NCBI RefSeq assembly: GCF_917563925.1
Contig: NZ_CAKJTJ010000004.1
Location: 183,343-247,342, forward strand
Reading direction: 5' to 3'
Source of the DNA: Sutcliffiella rhizosphaerae
Lineage (GTDB): Bacteria; Bacillota; Bacilli; Bacillales; Bacillaceae_I
Length of the DNA: 64,000 nucleotides
The translations under genes and the position numbers were made by a program. Of this stretch, positions 27,132 through 36,058 are shown piece by piece. Within the stretch, counting starts at the first letter, position 1, and each line of letters starts with the position of its first letter. The notes under the pieces were generated by a model. The model was given only the letters and a program-made list of their open reading frames with translations. It was not told the origin of the DNA and searched no databases.

Positions 27132-28517
27132 TTACAGATTCTCGGACTGATTTATTTCAAGCAAGGCACAGCACTCTACATGCACCGTATGTGGAAACAT
27201 ATCCACCGGCTGCACTTCAATTGTTTTATAGCCCCCGTCCTCCAACACTCTCAAATCTCTTGCTAGAGTGGCTGGGTTACAGGAAACATAGACAACTTTT
27301 TTTGGTTTCATTTCGATAATGGTTTGGAGTAAGGCTTCATCACAGCCCTTTCTTGGCGGATCAACCACTAGGACATCTGCTGTGTTTCCTTCTTTGTACC
27401 ATTTTGGAATAACGACTTCTGCTTCTCCTACAGAGAACTCAGCATTTTTGATTTCGTTCAATGCAGCGTTACGTTTGGCGTCTTCGATGGCTTCTGGTAC
27501 AATTTCCACTCCGAACACTTTGCGTGCTTTTTGAGCGAGGAATAGTGAGATAGTTCCGATACCACAATAAGCGTCAATAACACTCTCTTCTCCGGTAAGT
27601 CCTGCATATTCTAAAGCTTTTTCATACAGCACCTTCGTTTGATCCGGGTTAACCTGATAAAACGACCTAGCGGAAATGGCAAATTTAATATCACCGATAT
27701 AGTCATAGATATATTCGTTCCCCCACAGGACTCTTGTTTCATCTCCAAAGATGACATTTGTTTTCTTAGTATTGACGTTCTGAACAACAGACTTCACTTG
27801 GGGCAATGTCGTTGCGATTTCTTCTACAATTGCCTTCCTGTTCGGAATGTCTGGTGTTCGAGAAATTAGGACGACCATCACTTCCCCAGTAACGAGTCCA
27901 TAACGTGCCATAACATGTCTTAATGTTCCTTTATGGGTTTTTTCGTTATAAGCTCTAACTCCATACTTGTCACAGATTTCACGGACGGTTTGTACGACTG
28001 TATCATTAATTTCCTGTTGGATGAGGCATTCCTTCATATCGATAATCTCATGACTGCGCTGCTGGTAGAACCCTGCAATTAGTCCACCTTCGCGCTCACC
28101 AATTGGAACCTGGGCTTTGTTACGGTAACGCCACGGATTATCCTCCATACCAAGTACTGGATAAACTGGCACTTCCTTCAGGTGTCCGATGCGTTCGAGA
28201 ACACCCTTCACTTGCTTTTGCTTGGCAATGAGCTGCCCCTCATAGCTTAAATGCTGAAGCTGACAGCCGCCGCATTGTTTATAAATAGGGCATGGTGCTT
28301 CAACTCGGTAAGGACTTGGCTTATAAATCTCCTCTAAACGCCCGAAGCCATAGCCTTTTTTTAATTTGATTATTTTTATTTTGACTTCCTCATCCGGCAA
28401 TGCATTTTGGATAAAAATCGGAAACCCATCTATTTTTGCTACGCCAGCACCATCATGCGTCAAATCCTGAACGGTGACATCGTAGTATTCATTTTTTTGT
28501 ACAGGTAAGTCTGTCAT
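27132..28517 (-). CDS. rlmCD: 23S rRNA (uracil-C5) methyltransferase, RlmCD/RlmD type
   Basis: 461 residues. An N-terminal TRAM domain (~8-65), an iron-sulfur cysteine set (Cys76, Cys82, Cys85 in [14 protein letters not shown], plus Cys in DMKECLIQQ), and a class I SAM domain ([28 protein letters not shown]; catalytic Cys in [13 protein letters not shown]). In B. subtilis the single enzyme YefA/RlmCD makes m5U747 and m5U1939. Start behind GGAAGAGAATTGAT. It stands alone. Confidence 0.93.
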   Translation of the reverse strand: MTDLPVQKNEYYDVTVQDLTHDGAGVAKIDGFPIFIQNALPDEEVKIKIIKLKKGYGFGRLEEIYKPSPYRVEAPCPIYKQCGGCQLQHLSYEGQLIAKQKQVKGVLERIGHLKEVPVYPVLGMEDNPWRYRNKAQVPIGEREGGLIAGFYQQRSHEIIDMKECLIQQEINDTVVQTVREICDKYGVRAYNEKTHKGTLRHVMARYGLVTGEVMVVLISRTPDIPNRKAIVEEIATTLPQVKSVVQNVNTKKTNVIFGDETRVLWGNEYIYDYIGDIKFAISARSFYQVNPDQTKVLYEKALEYAGLTGEESVIDAYCGIGTISLFLAQKARKVFGVEIVPEAIEDAKRNAALNEIKNAEFSVGEAEVVIPKWYKEGNTADVLVVDPPRKGCDEALLQTIIEMKPKKVVYVSCNPATLARDLRVLEDGGYKTIEVQPVDMFPHTVHVECCALLEINQSENL

Positions 28518-28664
28518 ATCAATTCTCTTCCTTCATGTTAAATGCTGTTTTTGATTGTACCATAAGGCGGGGTGAGGTGCTAGTTGGCTATAGGGGAGGA
28601 GAGGAATTAATGTGCTCCGGGATTTCGTGGGGCTGTAGTTGTGAATTTGTATTCCGTTTTGAGG

Positions 28665-28769
28665 TTGGCCGAATAAATTGTTCATTTGTCCAAATCTTCG
28701 AAGGTTTTGTCCGAAATTTTTTGTGATTTGTCCGAAAAAAAGGCTCATTTGTCCGAATTGAAATTTATG
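28665..28769. repeat. Intergenic 21-bp tandem array, five copies
   Basis: Units start at 28665, 28686, 28707, 28728 and 28749, each TTGTCCGAA plus a variable half; every step is exactly 21. Two isolated TTGTCCGAA-like words follow near 28809 and 28842. On the minus strand a frame reads heptads of the form FGQxxxx. This fills the 28518-28917 gap. Confidence 0.88.
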
Positions 28770-28917
28770 GTTATGTTGACCACAATAATTAAGAAGTTTC
28801 CTATTAATTTTTGTCCGAACCAACCTAAATAGTGACCGAAATCGCTCTTATTTTGTCCTAATCCTATAATACTTCGCCTTTTTTAGTTAAAAAAAAGGGA
28901 AAAACACGCATCTCCAC

Positions 28918-29163
28918 TCAATTTTCCACCTTACTAGTAATTCCCACTACAAACTTAAATGCATTTCTCTTTTTCTTTGACTTTTTAAATCCTTCTCTTA
29001 CATCTATTATAAATATCGACTTCCCCAACCACACTCTCATATATACAGAGTGCAACTTGATTGGTCTAACTATTCCTTTTTGCTCAAATTCGGTTCCATC
29101 CTCACTTTCTATTTCTGTCCTGACTAACCAGGTATTTCCTAATCCGAACTCAATGTATTTCAA
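28918..29163 (-). CDS. DUF3977 family protein
   Basis: 81 residues beginning MKYIEFGLGNTWLVRTEIES, the signature start of DUF3977, then EFEQKGIVRPIKLHSVYMRV and a basic KKSKKKRNAFK stretch. ATG follows AGAGGTGATA. The family is small, soluble and of unknown function. Single-gene unit next to a 21-bp array. Confidence 0.8.
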   Translation of the reverse strand: MKYIEFGLGNTWLVRTEIESEDGTEFEQKGIVRPIKLHSVYMRVWLGKSIFIIDVREGFKKSKKKRNAFKFVVGITSKVEN

Positions 29164-29220
29164 ATCATTATCACCTCTAGTATTTAATTAAAATGACAGT
29201 ACCAGAAGAATATTTCCTAC

Positions 29221-30003
29221 TTATACGTCAACAATTTTTCCTACCTTTACCAGATCCACCCTACTCTGACTCAAATACCAATTCGAGTTGGACTCTAAAT
29301 TGATTTGAATACTTTCTATAGCTTCTTCATTTCCATTCAACCTTTTAACTATTCCACCGTCAGGAGAAACAATCATAGATGAGCAGCCTTGTTCAGGATG
29401 ACTAATATTTGAAGATACAATATATCGTTGATTTTCAGCTGCACGGCTTATTAAATGGGAATCCCAAACCGGAAGTTTCTCTGAACCACTGACATTTGTA
29501 AGATAAAATATAATTTCTGAACCATTCATTGATAAAAATTTCCACTGTTCAGGAAAACGAATTTCTCTACATAGCTGAACCGCTACCTTCATTTCTCGGC
29601 CATTAATATCAAGGCAAAAAACAGGAAGTTCGTTTCCTTTATGTAATATTCCTCTTTCATGCATAGCTAAATTAACCTTTTTATAGATCTGTTTATTACC
29701 TCTAAATGATATAAGGATACCAGCATTAAACCACCTGTTCTGTTCTTTTATAAGGGATCCAAAAATTAAATGTACCTTATATTTTATCGCTGCTTTTTCT
29801 AATTCTAAAATTGCCCTTTCAATATCAACATCCCTTGTATCACATAAGAAATCTAGATTATGAGAATACCCTGATAAGCATCCTTCTGGCATAACCAAGA
29901 TGTCATTTTCCTGTGCTAATGATATCAGTTTTAACATTTTCGTTGAATTCTCAAATACATTTAATGAAGGTCTAAAATGCGATAATGCAATATTTACTTT
30001 CAA
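29221..30003 (-). CDS. Carbon-nitrogen hydrolase (nitrilase superfamily)
   Basis: 260 residues. The catalytic triad of the family can be placed: Glu in ILVMPEGCLSGYS, Lys in QIYKKVNLAMHE, Cys in VAVQLCREIRFPEQW. Such enzymes hydrolyse amides or nitriles. Start is TTG at 30003 behind GGAGGTGA. It heads a run of small enzyme genes on this strand but is separated from the Nudix gene by 120 bases, so it may be a unit of its own. Confidence 0.85.
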   Translation of the reverse strand: MKVNIALSHFRPSLNVFENSTKMLKLISLAQENDILVMPEGCLSGYSHNLDFLCDTRDVDIERAILELEKAAIKYKVHLIFGSLIKEQNRWFNAGILISFRGNKQIYKKVNLAMHERGILHKGNELPVFCLDINGREMKVAVQLCREIRFPEQWKFLSMNGSEIIFYLTNVSGSEKLPVWDSHLISRAAENQRYIVSSNISHPEQGCSSMIVSPDGGIVKRLNGNEEAIESIQINLESNSNWYLSQSRVDLVKVGKIVDV

Positions 30004-30124
30004 AAGTAAAAATCACCTCCGACACCTACATACATTTTTCACCTGTTTCCGTTTATTCTTTCTATCTCCCTTATGCTACTTAATGTACATTTGTAAATCC
30101 ATATCTATTTCTGCTAAACCCTTT

Positions 30125-30541
30125 TTATTTTTCTATCACATGTTCATTTATGTAATTAATCAACATCTGCCTGTCTTCCGGAAAGGACATTTCTAATCTT
30201 TTAATCTCATCTATACTTTTCCACGATATTTCATAAATAAGGTTGTCAGGATTCTTTATTTCAGGTTCCCCGCCAATGACTTCGACTTCAAAATAGTGTG
30301 CTACTACGTCTATTCCAAATGTATTTCCTTCTTTAATGAATAAAGGCTTAATTATTTTTACTTCATAGCCTGTTTCTTCTTTTAATTCTTTAATACAACA
30401 CTCTTCATACGTTTCATTTCCTTCTATTCCACCAGAAGGGATAGACCATACTTTTTTCTCATCTAGTTTGCCTTGTAATACCATAAGTATTTGACCTTGC
30501 TCGTTCATACATAAACCGGATGCTCCGTACCATTTTGTCAT
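30125..30541 (-). CDS. Nudix hydrolase
   Basis: 138 residues. The Nudix box is intact: GGIEGNETYEECCIKELKEE followed by TGYEV (GX5EX7REUXEEXGU with a K in place of R). Start behind GGCGGAGGGATTAG. It lies 16 bases after the alpha/beta hydrolase gene, probably co-transcribed. Cleaves nucleoside diphosphate derivatives; substrate unknown. Confidence 0.9.
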   Translation of the reverse strand: MTKWYGASGLCMNEQGQILMVLQGKLDEKKVWSIPSGGIEGNETYEECCIKELKEETGYEVKIIKPLFIKEGNTFGIDVVAHYFEVEVIGGEPEIKNPDNLIYEISWKSIDEIKRLEMSFPEDRQMLINYINEHVIEK

Positions 30542-30557
30542 CTAATCCCTCCGCCTT

Positions 30558-31397
30558 CTAACAGATTTTAAAGTTTTTCACAAACTCTCTAAACTTCTCT
30601 TCTTCCTCAATGTAGGGATGATGATTGGATTCTTTAAAAATTTTTAATTGTGAAGAAGGAATGTGATCTGCCATTTCTATACTAAATTCAACAGGGCATT
30701 GTGCATCATATTTACCTGCATAAATGTAGGTAGGTACTTTTATATTATTCAATTGATTTCGCAGATCAAAGTTTTTCACTTCTACTTTTCTAAAATAATC
30801 AAGATTTTCTCCAACAGTGCTTCCACTATTAGGGCGTTTCATCGACTCGTTTAATTTGTCCGCTGAATAATAGGACATTAAAGCCCACTCATAGCCTAAT
30901 TTTTGCCGCTGTTCTTGCACTGTATCTGAGTTGTTTAACAAATCCATAATTTCAACAATTCGTGAAAAATGCTTATTCTCTGAACAGTATATGCTATTTT
31001 TGTGTGAAGCGTATGCGTTGCTTGCTGAAGCACATCCTACAACTATTTTTGTTAAAGAATGAGGGAAATTAATAGCATATTGTAGTGCCAGCATGCCACC
31101 AGTTGAGTGCCCAGCAAATGACCATTTTTCCAATCCTAAAGCTGCTCGAATCGCTTCTAAATCTTTAGTAGCTTCTTTCATACTGAGTTGACTTGAATGA
31201 TCAGCCGTTACTGACTGACCTGCACCTCTTATATTTATCAAATAAACCTTATAGTGATTGGTAAACGGATTGGCGAATAAATTTCCACGCTCATCAAATG
31301 CCATATACATATGGGTAATAGCTAACGGTTCTCCCATACCGGCAGAAAAATACTCGAACGTACCTCTTTCCGTTTCTAAAAATTCTTGTTTCCACAT
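30558..31397 (-). CDS. Alpha/beta hydrolase (proline iminopeptidase-like)
   Basis: 279 residues. Nucleophile elbow GHSTGG in WSFAGHSTGGMLALQYAINF, oxyanion and lid region, acid Asp in YAGKYDAQCP, and catalytic His in ESNHHPYIEEEEKF. The early INIRGAGQS motif fits the proline iminopeptidase/epoxide-hydrolase branch. ATG 31397 lies 8 bases after AAGGAGGAGTG; the GTG at 31406 is within that site. The Nudix gene follows closely. Confidence 0.88.
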   Translation of the reverse strand: MWKQEFLETERGTFEYFSAGMGEPLAITHMYMAFDERGNLFANPFTNHYKVYLINIRGAGQSVTADHSSQLSMKEATKDLEAIRAALGLEKWSFAGHSTGGMLALQYAINFPHSLTKIVVGCASASNAYASHKNSIYCSENKHFSRIVEIMDLLNNSDTVQEQRQKLGYEWALMSYYSADKLNESMKRPNSGSTVGENLDYFRKVEVKNFDLRNQLNNIKVPTYIYAGKYDAQCPVEFSIEMADHIPSSQLKIFKESNHHPYIEEEEKFREFVKNFKIC

Positions 31398-31436
31398 TAG
31401 GTTCACTCCTCCTTCTTTTTGCTAAAATGTTTAGGT

Positions 31437-31649
31437 TTATTTAACCTGCTTAATGACATTAAACGATAAGCTAGTTAAAAGGAATGCAAGCCCGATAAGA
31501 ATTGGCGCTACGAAAAAGATGCCTATTAGGTCGGTAGCAGAATTCCAAGGAACAAAAGAATTCCATAATCTCCCTGTAATCTTCCATAGGACAACAAAAA
31601 AACAAATAGTAAAGAAAAAATAAATAATTTTCTCAAGTATTTTAATCAT
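31437..31649 (-). CDS. Small two-span membrane protein, unknown
   Basis: 70 residues with two hydrophobic segments (~9-24 and ~42-60) and a basic C-terminus. ATG follows GGGGTTATATTT. It lies between the LysRS terminator and the hydrolase gene, 30 bases ahead of the latter's ribosome site, and may be first in that unit. No family recognised. Confidence 0.65.
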   Translation of the reverse strand: MIKILEKIIYFFFTICFFVVLWKITGRLWNSFVPWNSATDLIGIFFVAPILIGLAFLLTSLSFNVIKQVK

Positions 31650-31667
31650 AAATATAACCCCTTACAT

Positions 31668-31703
31668 GAAAAAAATGGCTGCATCTTCATTATACAGCCA
31701 TTT
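31668..31703 (-). terminator. Terminator after lysS
   Basis: On the minus strand AAATGGCTG pairs with CAGCCATTT across 13 bases and is followed by seven Ts. It lies 46 bases after the lysyl-tRNA synthetase stop. Confidence 0.85.
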
Positions 31704-31748
31704 ACTGTTATCTACTGTTTAATTATTGTATTTTTGGAAATATATTTA

Positions 31749-33212
31749 CTATAATTTTCTCACCAATGGGAAAAGTGTACAATCTTTAATATTGTCGCAA
31801 TCGGTTAACACCATCAGTAATCGTTCAATACTGAAGCCCCAACCGGAGATTGGTGGCATTCCGTATTCCATTGCAGTTAAATAATCTTCATCCATCTCCA
31901 TCGCCTCTGAGTCTCCGTTGTTTTTTAAGAAGGCTTGCACTTCTAGTCTTCTTCTTTGTTCGATTGGATCGACAAGCTCGGAGTAGGCATTGATAATTTC
32001 TGCCCCATTTACGATTAGCTGGAACCGGTCTGTACGATTCTCGTTTTCATCATTAGCTCTGGCAAGTGGTGATAAATCGATAGGATGCTGCACTAAAAAC
32101 GTCGGTTTAAATAGATGAGGGCGACAGGTTTTTTTGTAAAGCAAATCGATGAAATTCCCTCGTCCAAGCGACTCCGCTTCCTCATGTTCTAAATTAATAT
32201 TTCTTCTTTGTGTTTCATCATGAAGTTCTGCAACATCCGGATATAGGTCTATATCTATTCCTGTATTTTTCAATATTAATTCTCTAAACGAAACCACCTC
32301 CCACTCCTGTGAAAAGTCTACTTCTTGTCCGTTAATGCTTATGGTGGTGGTTTGGAAGGTTTGTTCTAATATTTCCAAAACCATTTCCCTCATTAGCTTC
32401 ATTGTATCTTCGTAATTCCAGTATGCGGCATACCCTTCCACCATTGTAAATTCTTGAAGGTGCTGCGGGCTAATCCCTTCATTCCGAAAACACTTTGCCA
32501 CTTCATAAACCTTTGTAAAACCTCCAACTATTAACCTTTTCATATAGGTTTCTGGAGCAATTCTTAAATTTAACTCCGTATCCAATGAAAGATGGTGAGT
32601 CCTAAATGGCTTCGCAAGTGCACCAGATGAAGTATGCTGCAAAACTGGTGTTTCTACTTCCATAAAGTCTTTATCTTCAAAGAAATTACGGATAGCTCTT
32701 ACCATTTTGCTCCTAGCTAACAGGCGATCTTGCGTCTCCTTTGTCATCATGAGATCCAAATATCTCTGTCTATACCGAAGTTCCACATTGCTTAAGCCGT
32801 GCCATTTTTCCGGGAGACTTCGCAATGCTTTCCCTAGAAAAGAATAGCTTTCTATTCGTAGCGTTTTCTCACCAGTCTTCGTCGTATACAAGCTTCCTTC
32901 TACACCAATAAAATCTCCGATGTCTATGTGATCTTGAAATTGTTGAAACTGTAACTCTCCAATCTCATCCCTTTTTAAAAGTAGTTGTAAGCTTCCTTGT
33001 ATATTTGCAATGGTGAGAAAGACTAAATTTTTGAATCCTCTAATACTCATTATTCTTCCCGCTACTTTTACAGATGAAGTTCCATCCTCTAATTCCGCTG
33101 CTTCTACCAAATCGTAGTTCACCGAAAATTTCTCTGGGTAAACCGTAATCCCCTGGGTTCTTAACTCCTCTAATTTTGCTAGTCTATTTTCTATTTGTTC
33201 CTTACTCATCAT
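31749..33212 (-). CDS. lysS: Class II lysyl-tRNA synthetase under T-box control
   Basis: 487 residues, normal length. N-terminal OB anticodon-binding domain (VKVAGRIMSIRGFKNLVFLT), then class II motif 1 (FFEDKDFMEVETPVLQ), motif 2 (FRNEGISPQHLQEFTMVEGY) and motif 3 (GWGFSIERLLMVLTD). It charges tRNA-Lys. The usual Bacillus lysS sits near the folate genes without a T-box; this one is isolated, has a T-box leader and its own terminator, so it may be a second copy. Two adjacent ATGs (33212, 33209) follow GGAGCGATT. Confidence 0.95.
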   Translation of the reverse strand: MMSKEQIENRLAKLEELRTQGITVYPEKFSVNYDLVEAAELEDGTSSVKVAGRIMSIRGFKNLVFLTIANIQGSLQLLLKRDEIGELQFQQFQDHIDIGDFIGVEGSLYTTKTGEKTLRIESYSFLGKALRSLPEKWHGLSNVELRYRQRYLDLMMTKETQDRLLARSKMVRAIRNFFEDKDFMEVETPVLQHTSSGALAKPFRTHHLSLDTELNLRIAPETYMKRLIVGGFTKVYEVAKCFRNEGISPQHLQEFTMVEGYAAYWNYEDTMKLMREMVLEILEQTFQTTTISINGQEVDFSQEWEVVSFRELILKNTGIDIDLYPDVAELHDETQRRNINLEHEEAESLGRGNFIDLLYKKTCRPHLFKPTFLVQHPIDLSPLARANDENENRTDRFQLIVNGAEIINAYSELVDPIEQRRRLEVQAFLKNNGDSEAMEMDEDYLTAMEYGMPPISGWGFSIERLLMVLTDCDNIKDCTLFPLVRKL

Positions 33213-33242
33213 AATCGCTCCTTATTTTTTCTTTCAAACAAC

Positions 33243-33540
33243 AAAAAAACTCTCACCCCCAAGACTATTCATCTTGAGGACGAGAGTTTTAGCTCCGTGG
33301 TACCACCCCAGTTTATTGATATGTCACCATACCAACCTCTTCGGGTACGGCAATAAGAAAATATTGAGTATACCCTATCTCTATAACGGGAGATCCCGTC
33401 GCAGCATCACCAAGCGTCAACCCAGATCCGTGCGGAGCTCCGAGACTTTTTTCATTAGAATCATTATTGCCCCTTTCCACCAACAGGAGCTCTCTGTAAA
33501 TAAAGATCATAACTACTCTTCTCTTCTTAGCCTTTACATT
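33243..33540 (-). promoter_or_regulatory. T-box riboswitch leader of lysS
   Basis: Reading the minus strand: Stem I with GAGCTCC/GGAGCTC arms (about 33437-33492) and AGAGAG just before, a candidate specifier AAA (Lys) in the A-rich AATGAAAAAAGTC near 33452, the T-box AACTGGGGTGGTACCACGG (33293-33311), and a terminator AAAACTCTC ... GAGAGTTTTTTT (33243-33290). These are the defining parts of a tRNA-sensing T-box. Uncharged tRNA-Lys should favour readthrough. The A run prevents placing the specifier exactly. Confidence 0.93.
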
Positions 33541-33652
33541 CGTATATTGAAAATTAGAAACATTTTATACTATTTAAAAGTTACAGTCAATGGGTAATGA
33601 TCATCTTATTAATCTCTTCAAATAAAATAAATGCAAGCTGATAGATAAATGA

Positions 33653-33814
33653 CTTTTAATTGCAAATGAGCGAATAAATTATGGATTGAAGTCCTTTGAG
33701 ATTTTAATTGAGCTTTCCGATGATTTTGGTTTGATTTCTCATGTAGCTATAGCGTTTAAAGAAATTAACACTGAAATCAATAGTAAATATAATGAATTCA
33801 AAAAACTTCATTGA
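33653..33814 (+). pseudogene. Short coding-like remnant
   Basis: An open stretch of about 53 codons without a usable start ends at TGA 33812: SFEILIELSDDFGLISHVAI then FKEINTEINSKYNEFKKLH. The composition looks like protein (a mixed hydrophobic helix followed by a charged helix) but I could not assign a family, and no ribosome site is present. Confidence 0.3.
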
Positions 33815-33842
33815 CTATTAGTGGAAGTTTTGGTTGATTTAC

Positions 33843-33885
33843 TTGACACCCATGGTACCTATTTTGATTTAAACATGTTTAAATC
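33843..33885 (+). promoter_or_regulatory. Promoter -35 with adjacent 20-bp perfect palindrome
   Basis: A consensus TTGACA at 33843-33848 is followed 17 bases later by GATTTAAACATGTTTAAATC (33866-33885), a perfect 20-bp palindrome lying where the -10 box belongs. The -10 itself is poor. The palindrome could be a repressor site controlling the small toxin-like gene at 33992. Confidence 0.5.
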
Positions 33886-33991
33886 TTTTTTCATCTTCCA
33901 TTCGTTAACATCCTGCAAAAAGGGCATACTAGAGAGGACAGATTTATACGGGTGGTGTGGCTAAACCTCTGTGGAGAATGGAGGTGAAGCC

Positions 33992-34087
33992 ATGAGCGAA
34001 TTACAAATTTTTCTTACTACCGGGATTTTTATTCTAGCAGTATTAAATTTTGTGATCGTTTTAATTAATTTAAACCAAAAAAAATAA
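33992..34087 (+). CDS. Small hydrophobic peptide, candidate type I toxin
   Basis: 31 residues, MSELQIFLTTGIFILAVLNF then VIVLINLNQKKK: one membrane span and a positive tail, as in holin-like type I toxins (BsrG/TxpA/BsrE kind). A very good ribosome site (GGAGGTGAAGCC) precedes the ATG. The gene ends inside a terminator stem, and a minus-strand promoter ~140 bases downstream would make an RNA overlapping its 3' end, which is how type I antitoxins of this group act. Membrane depolarisation would be the expected effect. The family assignment is by pattern, not alignment. Confidence 0.65.
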   Translation: MSELQIFLTTGIFILAVLNFVIVLINLNQKK

Positions 34088-34130
34088 TCCACCCGTCTGC
34101 TCTGGTAAGTGAGATCGGGTGGATTTTTTT
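34086..34130. terminator. Bidirectional terminator shared by toxin mRNA and antisense RNA
   Basis: AATCCACCCG (34086-34095) pairs with CGGGTGGATT (34116-34125), with seven Ts on the plus side and, on the minus side, ATTTTTTTTGG. Both transcripts can end here, giving the 3' overlap. Confidence 0.88.
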
Positions 34131-34222
34131 CGTTCGCCCACAGTAGCTATGCCACTGCGTTATCTGTCACGAGTCAAAGTGTTGGTCGCACTTTGACTCT
34201 CTTTTAATATGTGCTTCTAATA
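34086..34222 (-). ncRNA. Candidate antisense antitoxin RNA
   Basis: From the predicted start near 34219 the minus strand reads through an 11-bp hairpin (GAGTCAAAGTG 34171-34181 with CACTTTGACTC 34189-34199) and ends at the shared terminator, about 135 nucleotides. It has no open frame. Its 3' part is perfectly complementary to the end of the toxin transcript, as in RatA/txpA and SR5/bsrE pairs. Expression is inferred from the promoter and terminator only. Confidence 0.6.
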
Positions 34223-34225
34223 TAA

Positions 34226-34253
34226 ATTATATCACAAAAACTGCTTTCGTAAA
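34226..34253 (-). promoter_or_regulatory. Sigma-A-type promoter for the antisense RNA
   Basis: Minus strand TTTACG (34253-34248), 16 bases, TATAAT (34231-34226). A perfect -10 with a fair -35; no protein-coding frame lies downstream before the terminator, so it most likely drives a non-coding RNA. Confidence 0.65.
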
Positions 34254-34374
34254 CTTAAGTGGGATTTTTTAGTAACACATAAAGTGAAACTCCCATGCCA
34301 GTGCTATAATTAAACTATGTATAACCATTGTTTCTCATGATATTTATATAATGAAATCTTAGAGGTGTTCTGTA

Positions 34375-34956
34375 ATGACAAATCCAAAAGTTGAGGAATT
34401 TTTAAGTAAAGAAAAAAAATGGAAGCTAGAGTTCGAGGAGTTAAGAAAGATTGCTCTTGAATTTGAGCTAACAGAAGATTTCAAGTGGATGCATCCTTGT
34501 TATACTCATGATAAAAAAAACATTGTGTTAATTCATGGATTTAAAGAGTATTGTGCGATATTGTTCCCTAAAGGAGCATTGCTAAAGGACAAGCATGGCT
34601 TATTAATTCAACAAACGGAAAATGTGCAATCTGCCCGTCAAATTCGATTTACTAACGTTAAGGAGATTCTTGATCAGAAAGATGCCATTAAGGATTATAT
34701 TGAAGCGGCTATTCAAGTGGAAGAGTCCGGACAAAAAGTAGAAATAAAGAAAACGGAAGATTACCCAGTTCCTGAGGAGCTTCAACAAAAGTTTGAAGAA
34801 ATGGAAGGATTAAAAACCGCATTTGAAGCATTGACTCCTGGTCGACAACGAGCATACATTTTTCATTTTTCTGGTGCCAAACAATCTAAAACAAGAACAG
34901 CAAGAATCGAAAAATATATCCCTCAAATTTTAGATGGAAAAGGGATGAATGATTAA
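34375..34956 (+). CDS. YdeI-like protein (DUF1801/OmdA type)
   Basis: 193 residues. N-terminal DUF1801-like domain (DFKWMHPCYTHDKKNIVLIH, FKEYCAILFPKGALL) and the C-terminal OmdA-type tail LTPGRQRAYIFHFSGAKQSK, then RTARIEKYIPQIL. This matches the YdeI group of Bacillus, soluble and of unknown function. ATG follows AGAGGTGTTCTGTA. Single-gene unit ending at a terminator. Confidence 0.88.
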   Translation: MTNPKVEEFLSKEKKWKLEFEELRKIALEFELTEDFKWMHPCYTHDKKNIVLIHGFKEYCAILFPKGALLKDKHGLLIQQTENVQSARQIRFTNVKEILDQKDAIKDYIEAAIQVEESGQKVEIKKTEDYPVPEELQQKFEEMEGLKTAFEALTPGRQRAYIFHFSGAKQSKTRTARIEKYIPQILDGKGMND

Positions 34957-34973
34957 TCCTATATTACATACAG

Positions 34974-35020
34974 AAGCCTCTCCTATCGTTCCTTACTTAG
35001 AACAAAGAGAGGCTTTTTTT
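34974..35020 (+). terminator. Terminator after ydeI-like gene
   Basis: AAGCCTCTC (34974-34982) pairs with GAGAGGCTT (35007-35015), followed by a run of seven Ts. Confidence 0.85.
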
Positions 35021-35099
35021 ACGGATTTAATTATGGAATTTTATGTTAAAATAAATATTAAAACAGGAATTTTTTTCATAGTTTTAAGGGGGGATTATC

Positions 35100-35813
35100 A
35101 TGATTTTACATACAGAGATTTTGGGTGAGGGAGAACCAATTATTTTCTTGCATACAGGTTTGCAAACCGGAATGACTGATTTTGTAGAACAAAGAGAATA
35201 TTTTCAAGCATCCTACAAGGTAATTCTTCCTGATTTAAGAGGACATGGGAAGTCGAAAACGAATGATATTTCAAACTTCTATGTGGATTCTTCTGATGAC
35301 TTGTTAGAAACACTAAATTATTTTGGAGTGGATTCTGCCCATGTCGTAGGATGTTCCATTGGGGCACTTGTGGGATTGTTCTTTGCAAAGAGATATCCAG
35401 ATAAGGTAAAAACATTGACACTCTCGGGTATTATGCCGAAAAAGCCAAAAAATTGGTCAGAAATTCAAGAACAGTCATTTCAAAAGCAAGCTTTACTGCT
35501 CGAAAATGATAATATGAAAAATTACTTCAACCAACTTCATGGTGATTCTTGGCCAGAGTTTATTCATATGGCCAAAAATGAGGACTCGTATCCTTTTGAA
35601 GAAGCTGCAAATCTAGCAGAATTAGAAATGCACATTTTATTTATGGTTGGAGAAGGAAATATTCATGAAACAATAGGTGCTATTTATTATCCACAAACAA
35701 ATGAACAAGTGCACGTTTCCATCATTCCGTTTGCCTCACATTTAGTTCATTCCGAACAACCACATATTTATAATGAAATATTAAACCATTTTCTAACGAA
35801 TGCTTATAAATAA
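35100..35813 (+). CDS. Alpha/beta hydrolase
   Basis: 237 residues. LPDLRGHGKSKT, nucleophile elbow GCSIGA in AHVVGCSIGALVGLFFA, and a C-terminal His in IIPFASHLVHSEQP. The elbow is GxSxG as expected; the catalytic acid is less obvious (FMVGEGN where D is usual). ATG follows AAGGGGGGATTATC. Probably an esterase-type enzyme of unknown substrate. Confidence 0.85.
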   Translation: MILHTEILGEGEPIIFLHTGLQTGMTDFVEQREYFQASYKVILPDLRGHGKSKTNDISNFYVDSSDDLLETLNYFGVDSAHVVGCSIGALVGLFFAKRYPDKVKTLTLSGIMPKKPKNWSEIQEQSFQKQALLLENDNMKNYFNQLHGDSWPEFIHMAKNEDSYPFEEAANLAELEMHILFMVGEGNIHETIGAIYYPQTNEQVHVSIIPFASHLVHSEQPHIYNEILNHFLTNAYK

Positions 35814-35857
35814 CTTATTAACATTGAGATACATTATAAAGAACGGAGAATTAGAAT

Positions 35858-35991
35858 ATGCTTTTTGTTGGAATTGCTTTTTATTTATATTGTTTTTCAC
35901 TTCGATTACAGTTGAAAAAACATTAAAATCTATTGAAAAACAGAATGAACAGGTTCTAGAGCTATTGAAAGAAATTAATCGAAAAATATAG
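35858..35991 (+). pseudogene. Small membrane protein, frameshifted in a T run
   Basis: ATG 35858 behind CGGAGAA starts MLFVGIAFYLYCF; a different frame supplies FTSITVEKTLKSIEKQNEQ and LLKEINRKI. Adding one T to TGTTTTTC (35893-35898) joins them into a 44-residue one-span protein with a charged helix, a common type in Bacillus. The longer uninterrupted frame beginning at 35800 lacks a ribosome site and a membrane start, so I favour the frameshift reading. Confidence 0.55.
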
Positions 35992-36058
35992 TTAATAAAT
36001 TTTTATAATTACAGAATCACAGAAACACATATCCCCTTCATTATCGAGGTGAATTAAA

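Noticed and set aside
28533..28823. 96-codon minus-strand frame with FGQ repeats
   Set aside because: Coincides with the 21-bp array and lacks a ribosome site; the peptide is only the repeat translated.
33274..33597. 107-codon plus-strand ORF
   Set aside because: It lies opposite the T-box leader, which explains the sequence fully.
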